This document shows positions 27,122 through 35,789 of a stretch of 64,000 nucleotides of DNA, one piece after another (within the stretch, counting starts at the first letter, position 1; the number at the start of each line of letters is the position of its first letter). The position numbers and the translations under genes were made by a program. The notes under the pieces are model-generated. The model did not search any database and was not told where the DNA came from. It saw only the letters and a list, made by a program, of their open reading frames with translations. The stretch comes from Williamsia sp. 1138 (lineage in GTDB: Bacteria; Actinomycetota; Actinomycetes; Mycobacteriales; Mycobacteriaceae). The stretch covers positions 124,001 through 188,000 of the forward strand of contig NZ_MJEJ02000054.1 of assembly GCF_002095435.2 (NCBI RefSeq), read 5' to 3'.

Positions 27122-27883
27122 ATGATGGTCGGGGTGAACGATCGCCACGAAGTCCATCGGGCCGACGACCGGCCGGGCACCCGAACCGAGTGGCTCGAGA
27201 CGCGGCACAGCTTCTCCTTCGGCGACCACTACGACCCCGCCAACACCCACCACGGGATGTTGATGGTCCACAACGACGAGACCGTGTCGCCTCAGCAGGG
27301 ATTCGACAGCCATCCCCACCGAGACATGGAAATCGTCACCTGGGTGCTGTCGGGTTCGTTGGTCCACCAGGATTCGATGGACCACAGCGGGGTGATCTTT
27401 CCGGGTCTCGCGCAGCGCATGAGCGCAGGGACCGGCATCCGGCATTCCGAGCGCAACGACACCTGGCGGACCGATGCAACGACCGGCATCGAGCCCGTCC
27501 ACTTCGTCCAGATGTGGGTCTTACCGGACGAGTCGGGCATCGAGCCGAGCTACGACCAGCTCGACATCTCCGACCAACTGGCTGCAGGCGGACTCGTCAC
27601 GGTCGCCTCCGGGATGCCGGCGTACGACTCGGCGATCCGCATCGCCAACAAGAACGTCGCGTTCCATGTCGCGCGACTGTCGGCCGGTCAGTCGGTGGAG
27701 CTACCCGACTTGCCGTGGGGTCACGTCTTCGTCGCCTCCGGATCGGCACGGCTCGAAGGAACCGGCGGTGAGCTCCGAACAGGCGACGCCGTCAGGATCA
27801 CCGGTGGTGGCGGGGAGAACCTCACCGCCACCACCGATGCAGAAATCCTGATCTGGGAAATGCACAAGAAACTCGGTGGCTAA
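27122..27883 (+). CDS. Pirin-family protein (bicupin)
   Basis: A 253-residue two-cupin protein. The pirin metal-site residues appear in FDSHPHRDMEIVTWVLSG (two His and following region) and GTGIRHSERN (His and Glu). This is the YhhW-type subgroup, some of whose members have quercetin 2,3-dioxygenase activity while others bind iron as redox sensors. Two ATG codons (27122, 27125) are in frame. It is divergent from the lipoprotein gene across 123 bases and converges with the sulfonate ABC ATPase with one base between stops. Confidence 0.93.
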   Translation: MMVGVNDRHEVHRADDRPGTRTEWLETRHSFSFGDHYDPANTHHGMLMVHNDETVSPQQGFDSHPHRDMEIVTWVLSGSLVHQDSMDHSGVIFPGLAQRMSAGTGIRHSERNDTWRTDATTGIEPVHFVQMWVLPDESGIEPSYDQLDISDQLAAGGLVTVASGMPAYDSAIRIANKNVAFHVARLSAGQSVELPDLPWGHVFVASGSARLEGTGGELRTGDAVRITGGGGENLTATTDAEILIWEMHKKLGG

Positions 27884-27884
27884 C

Positions 27885-28667
27885 TCAAGCAGCCGCCGCC
27901 TTCACCGCGTGACTCACCTCGGACCTGATCGAGTTGTACTCCCGCGAGTTCCGTAGCTCGTCGACGTCGATCTTGCCTCGGGGCAGATCCACCTCGAGGT
28001 CCAGGGCGACCTGCCCAGGGCGTTTGGACAGCACCACGATCCGCGACCCGAGGAACACGGCTTCGTCCGCGCTGTGGGTCACGAACACCGATGTCCGGCC
28101 GGTCTCACTGCTCACTCCCCGGACGTCTTCCTGTAGCCGCTCGCGGGTGAGTGCGTCCAGCGCCGCGAAAGGTTCGTCGAGCAGGAAGAGCGGATTCTCG
28201 GCGGCCAGGGCCCGTGCGATGGCGACACGTTGCTGCTGCCCACCGGAGATCTCCCAGATCCGCCGGTCGGCGGTGCCTTCGAGACCGACCCTCTCGAGCA
28301 GCTCATCGCGGCGGGCCCTGCGGTCCGATTTCGCGATCCCCGCGTACTTCAGCGCCACCTCCACGTTGCCGCCGACGGTCCGCCACGGAAACAGCCGCGG
28401 TTGCTGGAACACGACGCCGGCGGACTCACCTGGCGTCGGGGGCTTGCCGAGCACGTCGACCTGACCGTCGGTGGGCTGTTCGAATCCCGCGATCAGGCGC
28501 AGTAGCGTGCTCTTACCGCACCCGGACGCCCCGACCAGGACGAGGAACTCGCCGGCCGGGACATCGAGGGAGACAGGGCCCACCGCGGTGACGGTGTCGC
28601 CACCCGTGCCGTAGCGATGAGACACGTTGTCGAGGTGGATGGCTCGACTGTCACTGATCGAAGGCAC
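27885..28667 (-). CDS. Taurine/sulfonate-type ABC importer ATP-binding protein
   Basis: The 260-residue ATPase of the importer. Walker A GASGCGKST, Q-loop VVFQQPRLFPW, signature EISGGQQQRVAIARAL and Walker B LFLLDEPFAALD identify the nitrate/sulfonate/taurine group (SsuB/TauB). The GTG at 28667 is preferred because GAAGG lies eight bases upstream; it overlaps the end of the substrate-binding gene by 17 bases, so translation is probably coupled. It is the last gene of the permease, binding-protein, ATPase operon. Confidence 0.92.
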   Translation of the reverse strand: MPSISDSRAIHLDNVSHRYGTGGDTVTAVGPVSLDVPAGEFLVLVGASGCGKSTLLRLIAGFEQPTDGQVDVLGKPPTPGESAGVVFQQPRLFPWRTVGGNVEVALKYAGIAKSDRRARRDELLERVGLEGTADRRIWEISGGQQQRVAIARALAAENPLFLLDEPFAALDALTRERLQEDVRGVSSETGRTSVFVTHSADEAVFLGSRIVVLSKRPGQVALDLEVDLPRGKIDVDELRNSREYNSIRSEVSHAVKAAAA

Positions 28668-29703
28668 CGGGCAGACCTTCGACGTAGATGGCCTCCTGCA
28701 GCTGCTCCAGGGTGGGTGCGGAGTCGATCTGCTTCTGTGCGACCAAGAACTCGGCAGCATCGAGCAGGTTGTTCGCGATGTTGCCGACCGCTCCCGGGGT
28801 ACCGAGCCACTGCGGTGATGCGACCTGGGCGGGCGTGAGGTAGATACCCTGCTTCAGCTGCCCCTGCGCCTCTTCAGCGCTGATGCCCAGCTCCTGGCCG
28901 ATGAATCCGGCTGCGGCGGCGGGATCGGTGTTGATCAGGTCGAGCGCACGAGCCTGCACCTTGCGCCAGGCGTCGACGGCAGCGGGGTCGTCCGAAATCA
29001 GCTTGTTCGACACGACGCCGAGGTCCAGGGTGGGGTTGGACTGACCGATCGCCCGGCTGGTGACCAGGTCTTTGCCGGTTTTGCGGAGCTCGTCGAGAGT
29101 CGGCAGCCAGGTGTATGCGGCGTCGATGTCGCCGCGCTCCCACGCGGCGATGATGGCCTGTGGCTGGAGGTCGACGATCTTGACGTCGTCCGCCGACAGT
29201 CCGGCCTGCTCGAGTGCGACCAGCAAGCTGTAGTGCGCGGTCGACGCGAGTGCGGTACCGATGGTCTTGCCCTTGAGTTCGGCGACACTGTTGATGTTGG
29301 TGCCGTTGCGGGCGACCAGAGCCTCGTTGTCGCCGGCGACGTCGAGAACGAAAGCGACCTTGTAGCCGATAGGCGAGTTGCCGGACAGGCCACGGGCGAC
29401 GGGACTCGAGCCGATGGCGCCGATGTCGATCGAGTTGCCGATGAAGGCCTGATTGATCGTGGCGCCCGACTCGAACTTGGTCCATTTGATGGTGTAGTCG
29501 GGCAACGCCTCTTCGAGCCACTTCTGGTTCTTGACGACCAGGTCGCCACTGGGGAAGGCCTGGTAGCCGACGGTGATGGTCTTTCCGTCGCTCTCGTCAT
29601 CCGAGCAGGAGGCGAGGTCGAGGGTCAGCGTCAGCGCGGACAGTGCGGCGACGAGCACCACCCATCGTCGGCGCAAGTGGGCAAAGCGACGTGTGTTACT
29701 CAT
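28651..29703 (-). CDS. Taurine/aliphatic-sulfonate-type substrate-binding lipoprotein
   Basis: A 350-residue exported binding protein. The signal sequence ends at a lipobox-like LASC followed by DDESDG. The mature part has the TauA/SsuA pattern: VGYQAFPSGDLVVKNQKWLEE, KFESGATINQAFIGNSIDIGAIGSSP and AWERGDIDAAYTW. The phrase KFxSGAxINxA with GSSP is closest in memory to TauA, so taurine or a small sulfonate is the best guess. The ATG at 29703 begins MSNTRRFAH; an upstream in-frame ATG at 29733 would add ten charged residues before the signal peptide. Confidence 0.92.
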   Translation of the reverse strand: MSNTRRFAHLRRRWVVLVAALSALTLTLDLASCSDDESDGKTITVGYQAFPSGDLVVKNQKWLEEALPDYTIKWTKFESGATINQAFIGNSIDIGAIGSSPVARGLSGNSPIGYKVAFVLDVAGDNEALVARNGTNINSVAELKGKTIGTALASTAHYSLLVALEQAGLSADDVKIVDLQPQAIIAAWERGDIDAAYTWLPTLDELRKTGKDLVTSRAIGQSNPTLDLGVVSNKLISDDPAAVDAWRKVQARALDLINTDPAAAAGFIGQELGISAEEAQGQLKQGIYLTPAQVASPQWLGTPGAVGNIANNLLDAAEFLVAQKQIDSAPTLEQLQEAIYVEGLPGAFDQ

Positions 29704-29754
29704 GTTTGTTCGTTCTTTCTTCTTGTGGGACACAGAGGAGCGGAAATGGACGTT

Positions 29755-30624
29755 CTAGACGCGTCCCCGCCAGGGCACGGTCTTGCGCTCGATGAGCTGC
29801 AGCAGACCGTCGATGATCAAGCCCGAGGTTCCGATCGCGATGATGCCGACGAGCACGACCGGGGTGTTGTTGTAGTTGGATGCGTCCCTGACCATGCCGC
29901 CGATGCCGGGCAGGCCGTTGACCAGTTCGGCGGCAACCAGCGACGAGTAGGCGACACCGACTGCCAGTCGGATACCGGTGAAGGTCTCCGGCAACGCGGA
30001 TGGGATCACGACGTCCTTGATGACCTCGAACTTGCTGGCTCCCAGCGCCTTCGCCGCTTCGGTCAAACTCTGCGGGGCCGCCAGCACGGCTGAGGTGGTC
30101 GCCACGGCGACCGGCGGGAACGCCGCGATGGCCAGCAGGGTGATCTTCGGCTCCTCGTTGATACCGAGCCAGATGATCAGCAGCGAGAAGTACGCCAGCG
30201 GCGGCAATGTGCGCAGGAAGGTGATCCACGGTTCGAACAGCGCCCGGACCTTCCCGAAGGTCCCCATGAACAGCCCGAACGCAATACCCACGACGATGCC
30301 GATGGCGATGCCGTATCCGATGCGCTGCAGACTGATGAGCAGGTGCTCCCACAGGTACTTGCCCGCGTAGCCGCGGACCCCGTCGGTCGTCGTGTTCGTC
30401 TCGACGAAGGCGTCCCACACCGCGAGCGGCGCCGGGATCAAGGTCTCGTTCCAGATCTTGAGACTCACGACCAACTGCCACAGCGCGATGAATACGACCA
30501 ACGACAGAAGCGGTAAACCGGCCCGCGACAACAGCTTCGACGCGCGCCCGGACTCCCGGCGCCGCCTGGTCGCGTTCGGGTCGACCGTCTCGGTCGGCGC
30601 AGCTATGGCCGGTACAACTGACAT
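29755..30624 (-). CDS. Taurine/sulfonate-type ABC importer permease
   Basis: A 289-residue inner-membrane permease of the TauC/SsuC group. About six membrane segments and the EAA loop (EAAKALGASKFEVIKDVVIPSALPETFTGIRLAVG), which contacts the ATPase, are present. The ATG at 30624 has AGGGG nine bases upstream and gives MSVVPAIAAPTE. It is the first structural gene of the operon. Its mRNA leader of about 230 nt encodes a cysteine-containing leader peptide and a hairpin, pointing to control by sulfur supply. Confidence 0.93.
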   Translation of the reverse strand: MSVVPAIAAPTETVDPNATRRRRESGRASKLLSRAGLPLLSLVVFIALWQLVVSLKIWNETLIPAPLAVWDAFVETNTTTDGVRGYAGKYLWEHLLISLQRIGYGIAIGIVVGIAFGLFMGTFGKVRALFEPWITFLRTLPPLAYFSLLIIWLGINEEPKITLLAIAAFPPVAVATTSAVLAAPQSLTEAAKALGASKFEVIKDVVIPSALPETFTGIRLAVGVAYSSLVAAELVNGLPGIGGMVRDASNYNNTPVVLVGIIAIGTSGLIIDGLLQLIERKTVPWRGRV

Positions 30625-30735
30625 GAGGACAACCCCTGATGAGCTAGCTCTGGCACCGATGATCACCATCGATAGGAGAGGGAGGTGCCGCGCGCGTCGA
30701 GGCGGGGGGCCTCATCGAAGAGCGGCAGCGGAGGT

Positions 30736-30768
30736 GTTGTAGTCGCCCTTCGGTGAGCGGACTACAAC
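30736..30768 (-). promoter_or_regulatory. Hairpin after the leader peptide, probable attenuator
   Basis: GTTGTAGTC (30736-30744) and GACTACAAC (30760-30768) form a perfect 9-bp stem with a 15-nt loop, starting 11 bases past the leader-peptide stop. Its place between a cysteine-rich short frame and the transporter genes is that of an attenuation or antitermination structure. Confidence 0.65.
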
Positions 30769-30778
30769 GTGAAGGTGC

Positions 30779-30853
30779 TCACAGGCAACAGCTCTGGGCA
30801 CCGAGGCGGCAGAGGTCCACCGCGAGTCGCCGCACCAGCATTGTCTTGAGCAC
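30779..30853 (-). CDS. Cysteine-containing leader peptide upstream of the sulfonate importer
   Basis: A 24-codon frame (GTG at 30853; alternative ATG at 30841 giving 20 codons) encoding a peptide that contains LVRRLAVDLCRLGAQSCCL. The LxxRRxVDLxR core with Ser and Cys near the end is the signature of actinobacterial leader peptides found upstream of sulfur and cysteine genes. The three cysteine codons, two adjacent just before the stop, would let ribosomes stall when cysteinyl-tRNA is low. No ribosome site is visible, but TACTGT lies six bases before the GTG, so the mRNA may start at the GTG itself (leaderless). The stop lies 11 bases before the attenuator-like hairpin. Confidence 0.82.
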   Translation of the reverse strand: MLKTMLVRRLAVDLCRLGAQSCCL

Positions 30854-30859
30854 CGCGTC

Positions 30860-30865
30860 ACAGTA
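30860..30865 (-). promoter_or_regulatory. Candidate -10 element of the sulfonate importer operon
   Basis: TACTGT on the minus strand ends six bases before the GTG of the leader peptide, the distance expected for a leaderless transcript beginning at that G. No -35 match was seen. The remaining 866-1090 part of this gap (30866-31090) shows nothing recognisable except the ribosome site of the PAS-ANTAR gene. Confidence 0.5.
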
Positions 30866-31090
30866 GCCCGCCGGGTTCGGCTCACGCGGATTTGAAGTCA
30901 GCTCAACCCAAAGTGTTCTCTTCGACTGCCCGTTCTGCTATGCGCACCCTTTGTGTCGGCAAACCACTTCGGCATGCTAGAAAATCACTGGCTCGAATCG
31001 AGGGCTGCGTCTTTGCCGACAGCCCGGTGGCTACCCTGCCCGATGGACGCTCGGCTGACTTCCATACAGGCGTGAACAGGGAGCAGTTTT

Positions 31091-31795
31091 TTGGAGAACA
31101 GCAGGACCGATACCCAGTCGGTGCAGGAAGTGCTCGGCGGCAGCACAGTCCAGAAGGTCGGAAGCTTTCGCTACCTCATCGCGCAGGACCAGTGGCACTG
31201 GTCCGATGAGGTCGCCGCGATCCACGGTTACGGGGCCGGCGAGGTCTCACCCACCACCGAGCTGCTGCTCGCCCACAAGCATCCCGATGACCGGGAGCGG
31301 GTCGAGCGGGCGATCGGCAACCTCCTGCGGGAGGGGAAGTCATTCAGCAGCAGGCACCGCATCGTCGACCGCCGCGGACAGGTGCGTCACGTGCTCGTCG
31401 TCGGGGATCGCCTGACCGACCCATCCGGATCCCTCATCGGCACCGAAGGATTCTATGTGGACCTGACAGACGTGCACGAGGGTGAACTCAAAGAGACGAT
31501 GGACGCCGCGGTCAAGGATTTCGCGGTGTCCCGGGCTGTCATCGAGCAGGCAAAGGGCATGTTGATGCTTGTGTACGGCATCAACGCCGACCGTGCGTTC
31601 GACGTCCTGACCTGGCGTTCGCAGCAGACCAACACAAAGCTCAGAACGCTGGCGCAGAATATCGTCGCCTCCGTCGACGGCAACGTACCGTTCGACGACG
31701 AGAGCAGGCGGATCTTCGACCATCTGCTCCTCACCGCGCATCAGAGCCCGGACGACGCGGCTGCGCAGAAGTCGGGTAGCTCCAGCGGCGGCTGA
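31091..31795 (+). CDS. PAS-ANTAR regulatory protein
   Basis: A 234-residue protein. An N-terminal PAS domain (about 20-125) ends in GTEGFYVDLTDVHE. An ANTAR RNA-binding domain follows (about 145-205: SRAVIEQAKGMLMLVYGINADRAFDVLTWRSQQTNTKLRTLAQNIV). ANTAR domains bind dual hairpins in mRNA leaders and prevent termination; the PAS part would sense a ligand or redox state. The TTG start at 31091 is supported by AGGGAG seven bases upstream. It is 238 bases from the divergent sulfonate leader peptide, but no dual-hairpin target was identified. Confidence 0.9.
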   Translation: MENSRTDTQSVQEVLGGSTVQKVGSFRYLIAQDQWHWSDEVAAIHGYGAGEVSPTTELLLAHKHPDDRERVERAIGNLLREGKSFSSRHRIVDRRGQVRHVLVVGDRLTDPSGSLIGTEGFYVDLTDVHEGELKETMDAAVKDFAVSRAVIEQAKGMLMLVYGINADRAFDVLTWRSQQTNTKLRTLAQNIVASVDGNVPFDDESRRIFDHLLLTAHQSPDDAAAQKSGSSSGG

Positions 31796-31826
31796 CGAAA
31801 TCGCGGTTCGGTGCCAGGATGGTCTG

Positions 31827-33824
31827 GTGACTTCTACCGCAGACACCGCCAATTCCACCGCCGCACGGTCCGGTATCGATCTGAGCTGGGTCGATGAGTC
31901 GGTGCGGCCACAAGACGACCTGTTCGAGCACGTGAACGGCACCTGGTTGCGCGATCACGTCATCCCCGAGGACCGCGCGGTCGACGGCGCCTTCCATGTG
32001 TTGCGGGACCGCGCAGAAGAGAACGTCCGCGACCTGATCACCGAGTGCGCCGAGTCGTCGCCTGCCCCCGGCAGCGACGCCCAGAAGATCGGCGATCTCT
32101 TCGCCAGCTTCATGGACACCGAGCGCATCAATGCGCTCGGCATCTCCCCGATCAGCGCAGACCTCGCGGCGCTTGGCGACGCGACCACGCGCGCTGAGCT
32201 CGCCGGACTCGTCGGGGCGGCGCAGCGCCGTGGAATCGGCGGCCTCTTCGGCTACTACGTGGACACCGATGCCAAGGCGTCGGACCGCTATTTGATGCAC
32301 ATCACGCAGTCGGGTATCGGGCTGCCCGATGAGTCGTACTACCGCGAGGACAATCACGCCGAGACGCGCGCCGCATACCGGGCCCACATCGAGAAGATGT
32401 TCGCGCTGGCCGGATTCGACGACTCCGCCGCCCGCGCCGACACTGTCGTCGACCTCGAGACGGCCGTTGCCTCCCAGCACTGGGATGTGGTGCGCCGCCG
32501 TGACGCCGACCTCACGTACAACCTTCGCACCCTGTCCGAGTTCACAACGGAAGCATCCGGATTCGATGTGGACTCCTGGATCTCCGGTCTTCGGACAACG
32601 GGGGCGGAGACCTTCGGCGAGGTGGTCGTAGGCCAGCCGTCTTTCGTCGAAGGGGTCGCGGCATTGTGGGGCGCGCGCGAACTCGACGAGTGGAAGGTGT
32701 GGGCACAATGGCGGCTGCTGCATTCGGCCGCCCCGTACCTCTCCGATGAGTTCGTCGACGAGAACTTCGACTTCTACGGCAAGACCCTCACCGGTTCGGA
32801 GGTGATTCGCGACCGTTGGAAGCGCGGCGTCGGCCTCGTCGAGCAGGGCCTCGGATTCGCCGTCGGCAAACTGTATGTGGCAAAACACTTTCCGCCAGAG
32901 GCCAAGGCCCGCATGGACGTACTGATCGAGAATCTCGTGAAGGCGTACCGGCGCAACATATCCGATCTGGATTGGATGAGCCCGGATACCCGCGAGAAGG
33001 CCTTGGTCAAGCTCGAGAAGTTCACTCCGAAGATCGGATATCCGGCGACCTGGCGCGATTATTCATCGCTGCGTATCGAGCGCGACGATCTCTTCGGGAA
33101 CATCGCTCGCGCAAGCGCTTACGAAGAGGATCGCGAGTTCGGGAAGATCGGTTCGCCGGTGGACCACGACGAGTGGTTCATGACCCCCCAAACGGTCAAT
33201 GCCTATTACAACCCGGGAATGAACGAGATCGTGTTCCCCGCAGCGATCCTGCAGCCTCCGTTCTTCGACCCCGAGGCCGACGACGCTGCCAACTACGGCG
33301 GGATCGGCGCGGTGATCGGCCATGAGATCGGCCACGGCTTCGACGACCAGGGCGCCAAGTACGACGGTGACGGCAATCTCGTGGACTGGTGGACCGACAC
33401 CGACCGCACCGAATTCAGCACCCGTACACGCAAACTCATCGACCAGTACGGCACCTTCACCCCAAAGGGCCTCGACGAGAAGTACAAGGTCAATGGTGAC
33501 TTCACGATCGGTGAGAACATCGGCGACCTCGGCGGTCTGTCGATCTCACTCGTCGCCTACCAGATCGCGCTGGACGGACAGAGTCCGCCGGAGATCGACG
33601 GACTCACCGGTCTACAGCGGGTGTTCTATGGCTGGGCGCAGGTGTGGCGCACCAAGACCCGCGACGCCGAGGCGATCCGCCGGCTGTCGATCGATCCGCA
33701 TTCACCGCCTGAGTTCCGCTGCAACGGCGTCATCAGCAACATCAACGCGTTCTACGACGCCTTCGGTGTGAAAGAGGGCGACGGGCTATACCTCGACGAT
33801 GCGGACCGCGTCCACATCTGGTGA
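31827..33824 (+). CDS. zmp1: M13-family zinc metallopeptidase (Zmp1-like)
   Basis: A 665-residue neprilysin/PepO-type peptidase. The zinc site is intact: HEIGH beginning at His499 within GHEIGHGFDDQGA, and the third ligand in ENIGDLGG near residue 563. The substrate-binding NAYYNPGMNEIVFPAAIL stretch and the C-terminal RCNGVISN are also typical. M. tuberculosis Rv0198c (Zmp1, 663 residues) has the same size. There is no signal peptide, so export, if any, is non-classical. GTG start at 31827. The gene ends at a long palindrome shared with the convergent L,D-transpeptidase. Confidence 0.93.
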   Translation: MTSTADTANSTAARSGIDLSWVDESVRPQDDLFEHVNGTWLRDHVIPEDRAVDGAFHVLRDRAEENVRDLITECAESSPAPGSDAQKIGDLFASFMDTERINALGISPISADLAALGDATTRAELAGLVGAAQRRGIGGLFGYYVDTDAKASDRYLMHITQSGIGLPDESYYREDNHAETRAAYRAHIEKMFALAGFDDSAARADTVVDLETAVASQHWDVVRRRDADLTYNLRTLSEFTTEASGFDVDSWISGLRTTGAETFGEVVVGQPSFVEGVAALWGARELDEWKVWAQWRLLHSAAPYLSDEFVDENFDFYGKTLTGSEVIRDRWKRGVGLVEQGLGFAVGKLYVAKHFPPEAKARMDVLIENLVKAYRRNISDLDWMSPDTREKALVKLEKFTPKIGYPATWRDYSSLRIERDDLFGNIARASAYEEDREFGKIGSPVDHDEWFMTPQTVNAYYNPGMNEIVFPAAILQPPFFDPEADDAANYGGIGAVIGHEIGHGFDDQGAKYDGDGNLVDWWTDTDRTEFSTRTRKLIDQYGTFTPKGLDEKYKVNGDFTIGENIGDLGGLSISLVAYQIALDGQSPPEIDGLTGLQRVFYGWAQVWRTKTRDAEAIRRLSIDPHSPPEFRCNGVISNINAFYDAFGVKEGDGLYLDDADRVHIW

Positions 33825-33832
33825 CCCCCAAC

Positions 33833-33899
33833 CCCGATCTTGGTGGGTTGTGGTGAAGGCGACCTGCGGGTTTGCTCGCCACAACCCACCATGATCGGG
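33833..33899. repeat. 67-bp palindrome between convergent genes, probable bidirectional terminator
   Basis: Arms at 33833-33853 and 33879-33899 (20 of 21 positions pair; core TGGTGGGTTGTGG) with a 25-nt centre. The left end is nine bases past the M13 peptidase stop and the right end three bases from the L,D-transpeptidase stop. Confidence 0.8.
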
Positions 33900-33901
33900 A
33901 G

Positions 33902-34825
33902 CTACGGGGTGGTGAAGTCGGTCAGTCCATCAGCCGGATCGGCCGTACCGCCGATGGTGTTCACCACGACCACCGGCGCGCCCTCGGGTGCATTCTCGAA
34001 GAACCATCGTCCGTCTTCGGTGCTGACGTTGAGGCAGCCGTGCGAGACGTTGGTGTTGCCTTGCTGTCCGACCGACCACGGCGCGGCGTGGACGAAGATG
34101 CCGCTGCCCGAGATGCGGGTCGCGTATTCGACATACGTGCGGTAGCCGTCGGGTGAGTCCACGGGCACCCCGTAGGTGGACGAGTCCATGTACATGTCCG
34201 CGAACCGCTCCCCGACGGTGTACGTGCCGTTGGGTGTGGGGTGATCGTTGGCGCCCATCGACGTGGGCATCGTCCGGACGACTTCTCCGTCTACGGTGAC
34301 GGTGATGGTGTGGGTGTTGTCATCAGCCGTTGCGATCCAGGACTTGCCGATCGTGAAGTCAGCGGTCGCGCTACCGGCCCGCACCGACACCTGCGTGTTC
34401 GCCGGCCAGAATCCCTCGGGTTTCCATCGGAGTTCCTTGTTGCCCACCCAGTACAGACTGCCGTCGACCGTCGGCGTCGTGCTGACCCTGATGGCCTTTT
34501 CTGCGGTTTCTTTGTCGTCGATGGCCGCTTGGAAGGAGATGACCACCGGTTGCGCGATCCCGACCGTCTCACCGTCGGAGGGATTGAGTGTCGGGGTCGA
34601 GAAGTTGGCTCGGCCCAGCGGTTGCTCGGAAGGCGTCGTCGGCGTCGCGCTCGTGGGGCCGGGCTTGGGCAGATCAGGAGCGGTGATGCCGGGGATCTCC
34701 GGGCCACCCGGCCAGGCGGGTTCGGCTGTCGCTGTGACGGCGGACGTTCCGAGAAGGAGTGCCACTCCCGCGACGACCGTCACGAGCCGGGGAAGGCGAC
34801 CATGCCTGATCCTGCCGAGCTGCAT
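33902..34825 (-). CDS. L,D-transpeptidase
   Basis: Forms 3-3 cross-links in peptidoglycan outside the cytoplasmic membrane. The 307-residue protein has a signal peptide (residues 1-35), a Pro-rich linker, an Ig-like domain (about 78-160) and a YkuD catalytic domain. The active-site pattern HAAPWSVGQQGNTNVSHGCLNV has His246 and nucleophile Cys264. The domain order matches the mycobacterial Ldt enzymes that are insensitive to most penicillins but inhibited by carbapenems. AGGGGA lies six bases before the ATG. It is convergent with the M13 peptidase gene and divergent from the GAF-ANTAR gene across 248 bases in which nothing else was seen. Confidence 0.95.
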   Translation of the reverse strand: MQLGRIRHGRLPRLVTVVAGVALLLGTSAVTATAEPAWPGGPEIPGITAPDLPKPGPTSATPTTPSEQPLGRANFSTPTLNPSDGETVGIAQPVVISFQAAIDDKETAEKAIRVSTTPTVDGSLYWVGNKELRWKPEGFWPANTQVSVRAGSATADFTIGKSWIATADDNTHTITVTVDGEVVRTMPTSMGANDHPTPNGTYTVGERFADMYMDSSTYGVPVDSPDGYRTYVEYATRISGSGIFVHAAPWSVGQQGNTNVSHGCLNVSTEDGRWFFENAPEGAPVVVVNTIGGTADPADGLTDFTTP

Positions 34826-35073
34826 GTACTGTCCCCTTTTTGGTTCCCCCGAGCGCCAGAGAGCCCAAGATACGTGAGTGTGCGCACATTCTCCACCACC
34901 GCGTTGTCAGCCCCCGCATCACAGGTGCCTCAGGAGTCACAAACCGCGCATGACCACGTATAGAGCGGCGTGAAGAGCACTATGGAAGTCGCCGTCCGGC
35001 CGCGGCGAATTGACATCGATAAGTAGACTTCCAGAATTGTCTGGCAGTACAGGCCTTGGCAGGAATCAGGAAC

Positions 35074-35766
35074 ATGACACCACCGAACACCAATTTGCCG
35101 GAACGGATGGCCGCAGTCGCGCGACTGCTGCGGTCTGAGAGCAAGGACAGCGATACCGTCCTGCGCGCGATCTCGAAGTCGGCCGTCGAAAACGTTCCCG
35201 GCGGCGAGTACGCCAGCGTCACCCTGGTGACGGGTAACGCGAAGGTCGAGACGCCTGTCATGGTGGGTGACCTCGCAGGCAAGTGCGACGAACTGCAGCA
35301 GGAGTTCGGCGAAGGCCCGTGCATCCGGTCCGCGCTCACCTCGGAGACCATCCAGATCGACGACATGGGCGCGGAGACCCGGTGGCCGCGTTTCGCCGCG
35401 GGCGCCGAGGGCCTGGGCATCAAGTCGATGATCTGCTTCTGCCTCTACATCGAGGACGACACCTTCGGCGCGCTGAATCTGCACAGCTCGACGGCCGGCG
35501 CCTTCGACGACGAATCGGTCTCCATCGGCTCGCTGTTCGCCGCCCATGCCGCGATTGCCTTCGCCGCGGTCAGGGAGAAAGACCAGATTCGGGCGGCGCT
35601 CACCAACCGCGACATCATCGGTCAGGCCAAGGGCATGATCATGGAACGCTACAAACTCGACCCGGACGAGGCCTTCCGGCTCCTCGCACGACTGTCCCAG
35701 GACTCGAACGTCAAACTGGCCGAGATCGCGCTACAGGTGGTCACCGCGGGCCCGGACGAACGCTAG
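35074..35766 (+). CDS. GAF-ANTAR regulatory protein
   Basis: A 230-residue protein with an N-terminal GAF domain (about 20-165, including EFGEGPCIRSAL and GIKSMICFCLYIEDDTFGALNLHS) and a C-terminal ANTAR domain (ALTNRDIIGQAKGMIMERYKLDPDEAFRLLARLSQDSNVKLAEIALQVV). This is the common actinobacterial sensor/antiterminator layout. The ATG at 35074 is chosen; a TTG at 35056 would add six residues. It is the second ANTAR protein within 5 kb, and no RNA target is visible nearby. Confidence 0.92.
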   Translation: MTPPNTNLPERMAAVARLLRSESKDSDTVLRAISKSAVENVPGGEYASVTLVTGNAKVETPVMVGDLAGKCDELQQEFGEGPCIRSALTSETIQIDDMGAETRWPRFAAGAEGLGIKSMICFCLYIEDDTFGALNLHSSTAGAFDDESVSIGSLFAAHAAIAFAAVREKDQIRAALTNRDIIGQAKGMIMERYKLDPDEAFRLLARLSQDSNVKLAEIALQVVTAGPDER

Positions 35767-35789
35767 GCGCCCGGCCCCCCGGCCAGACT

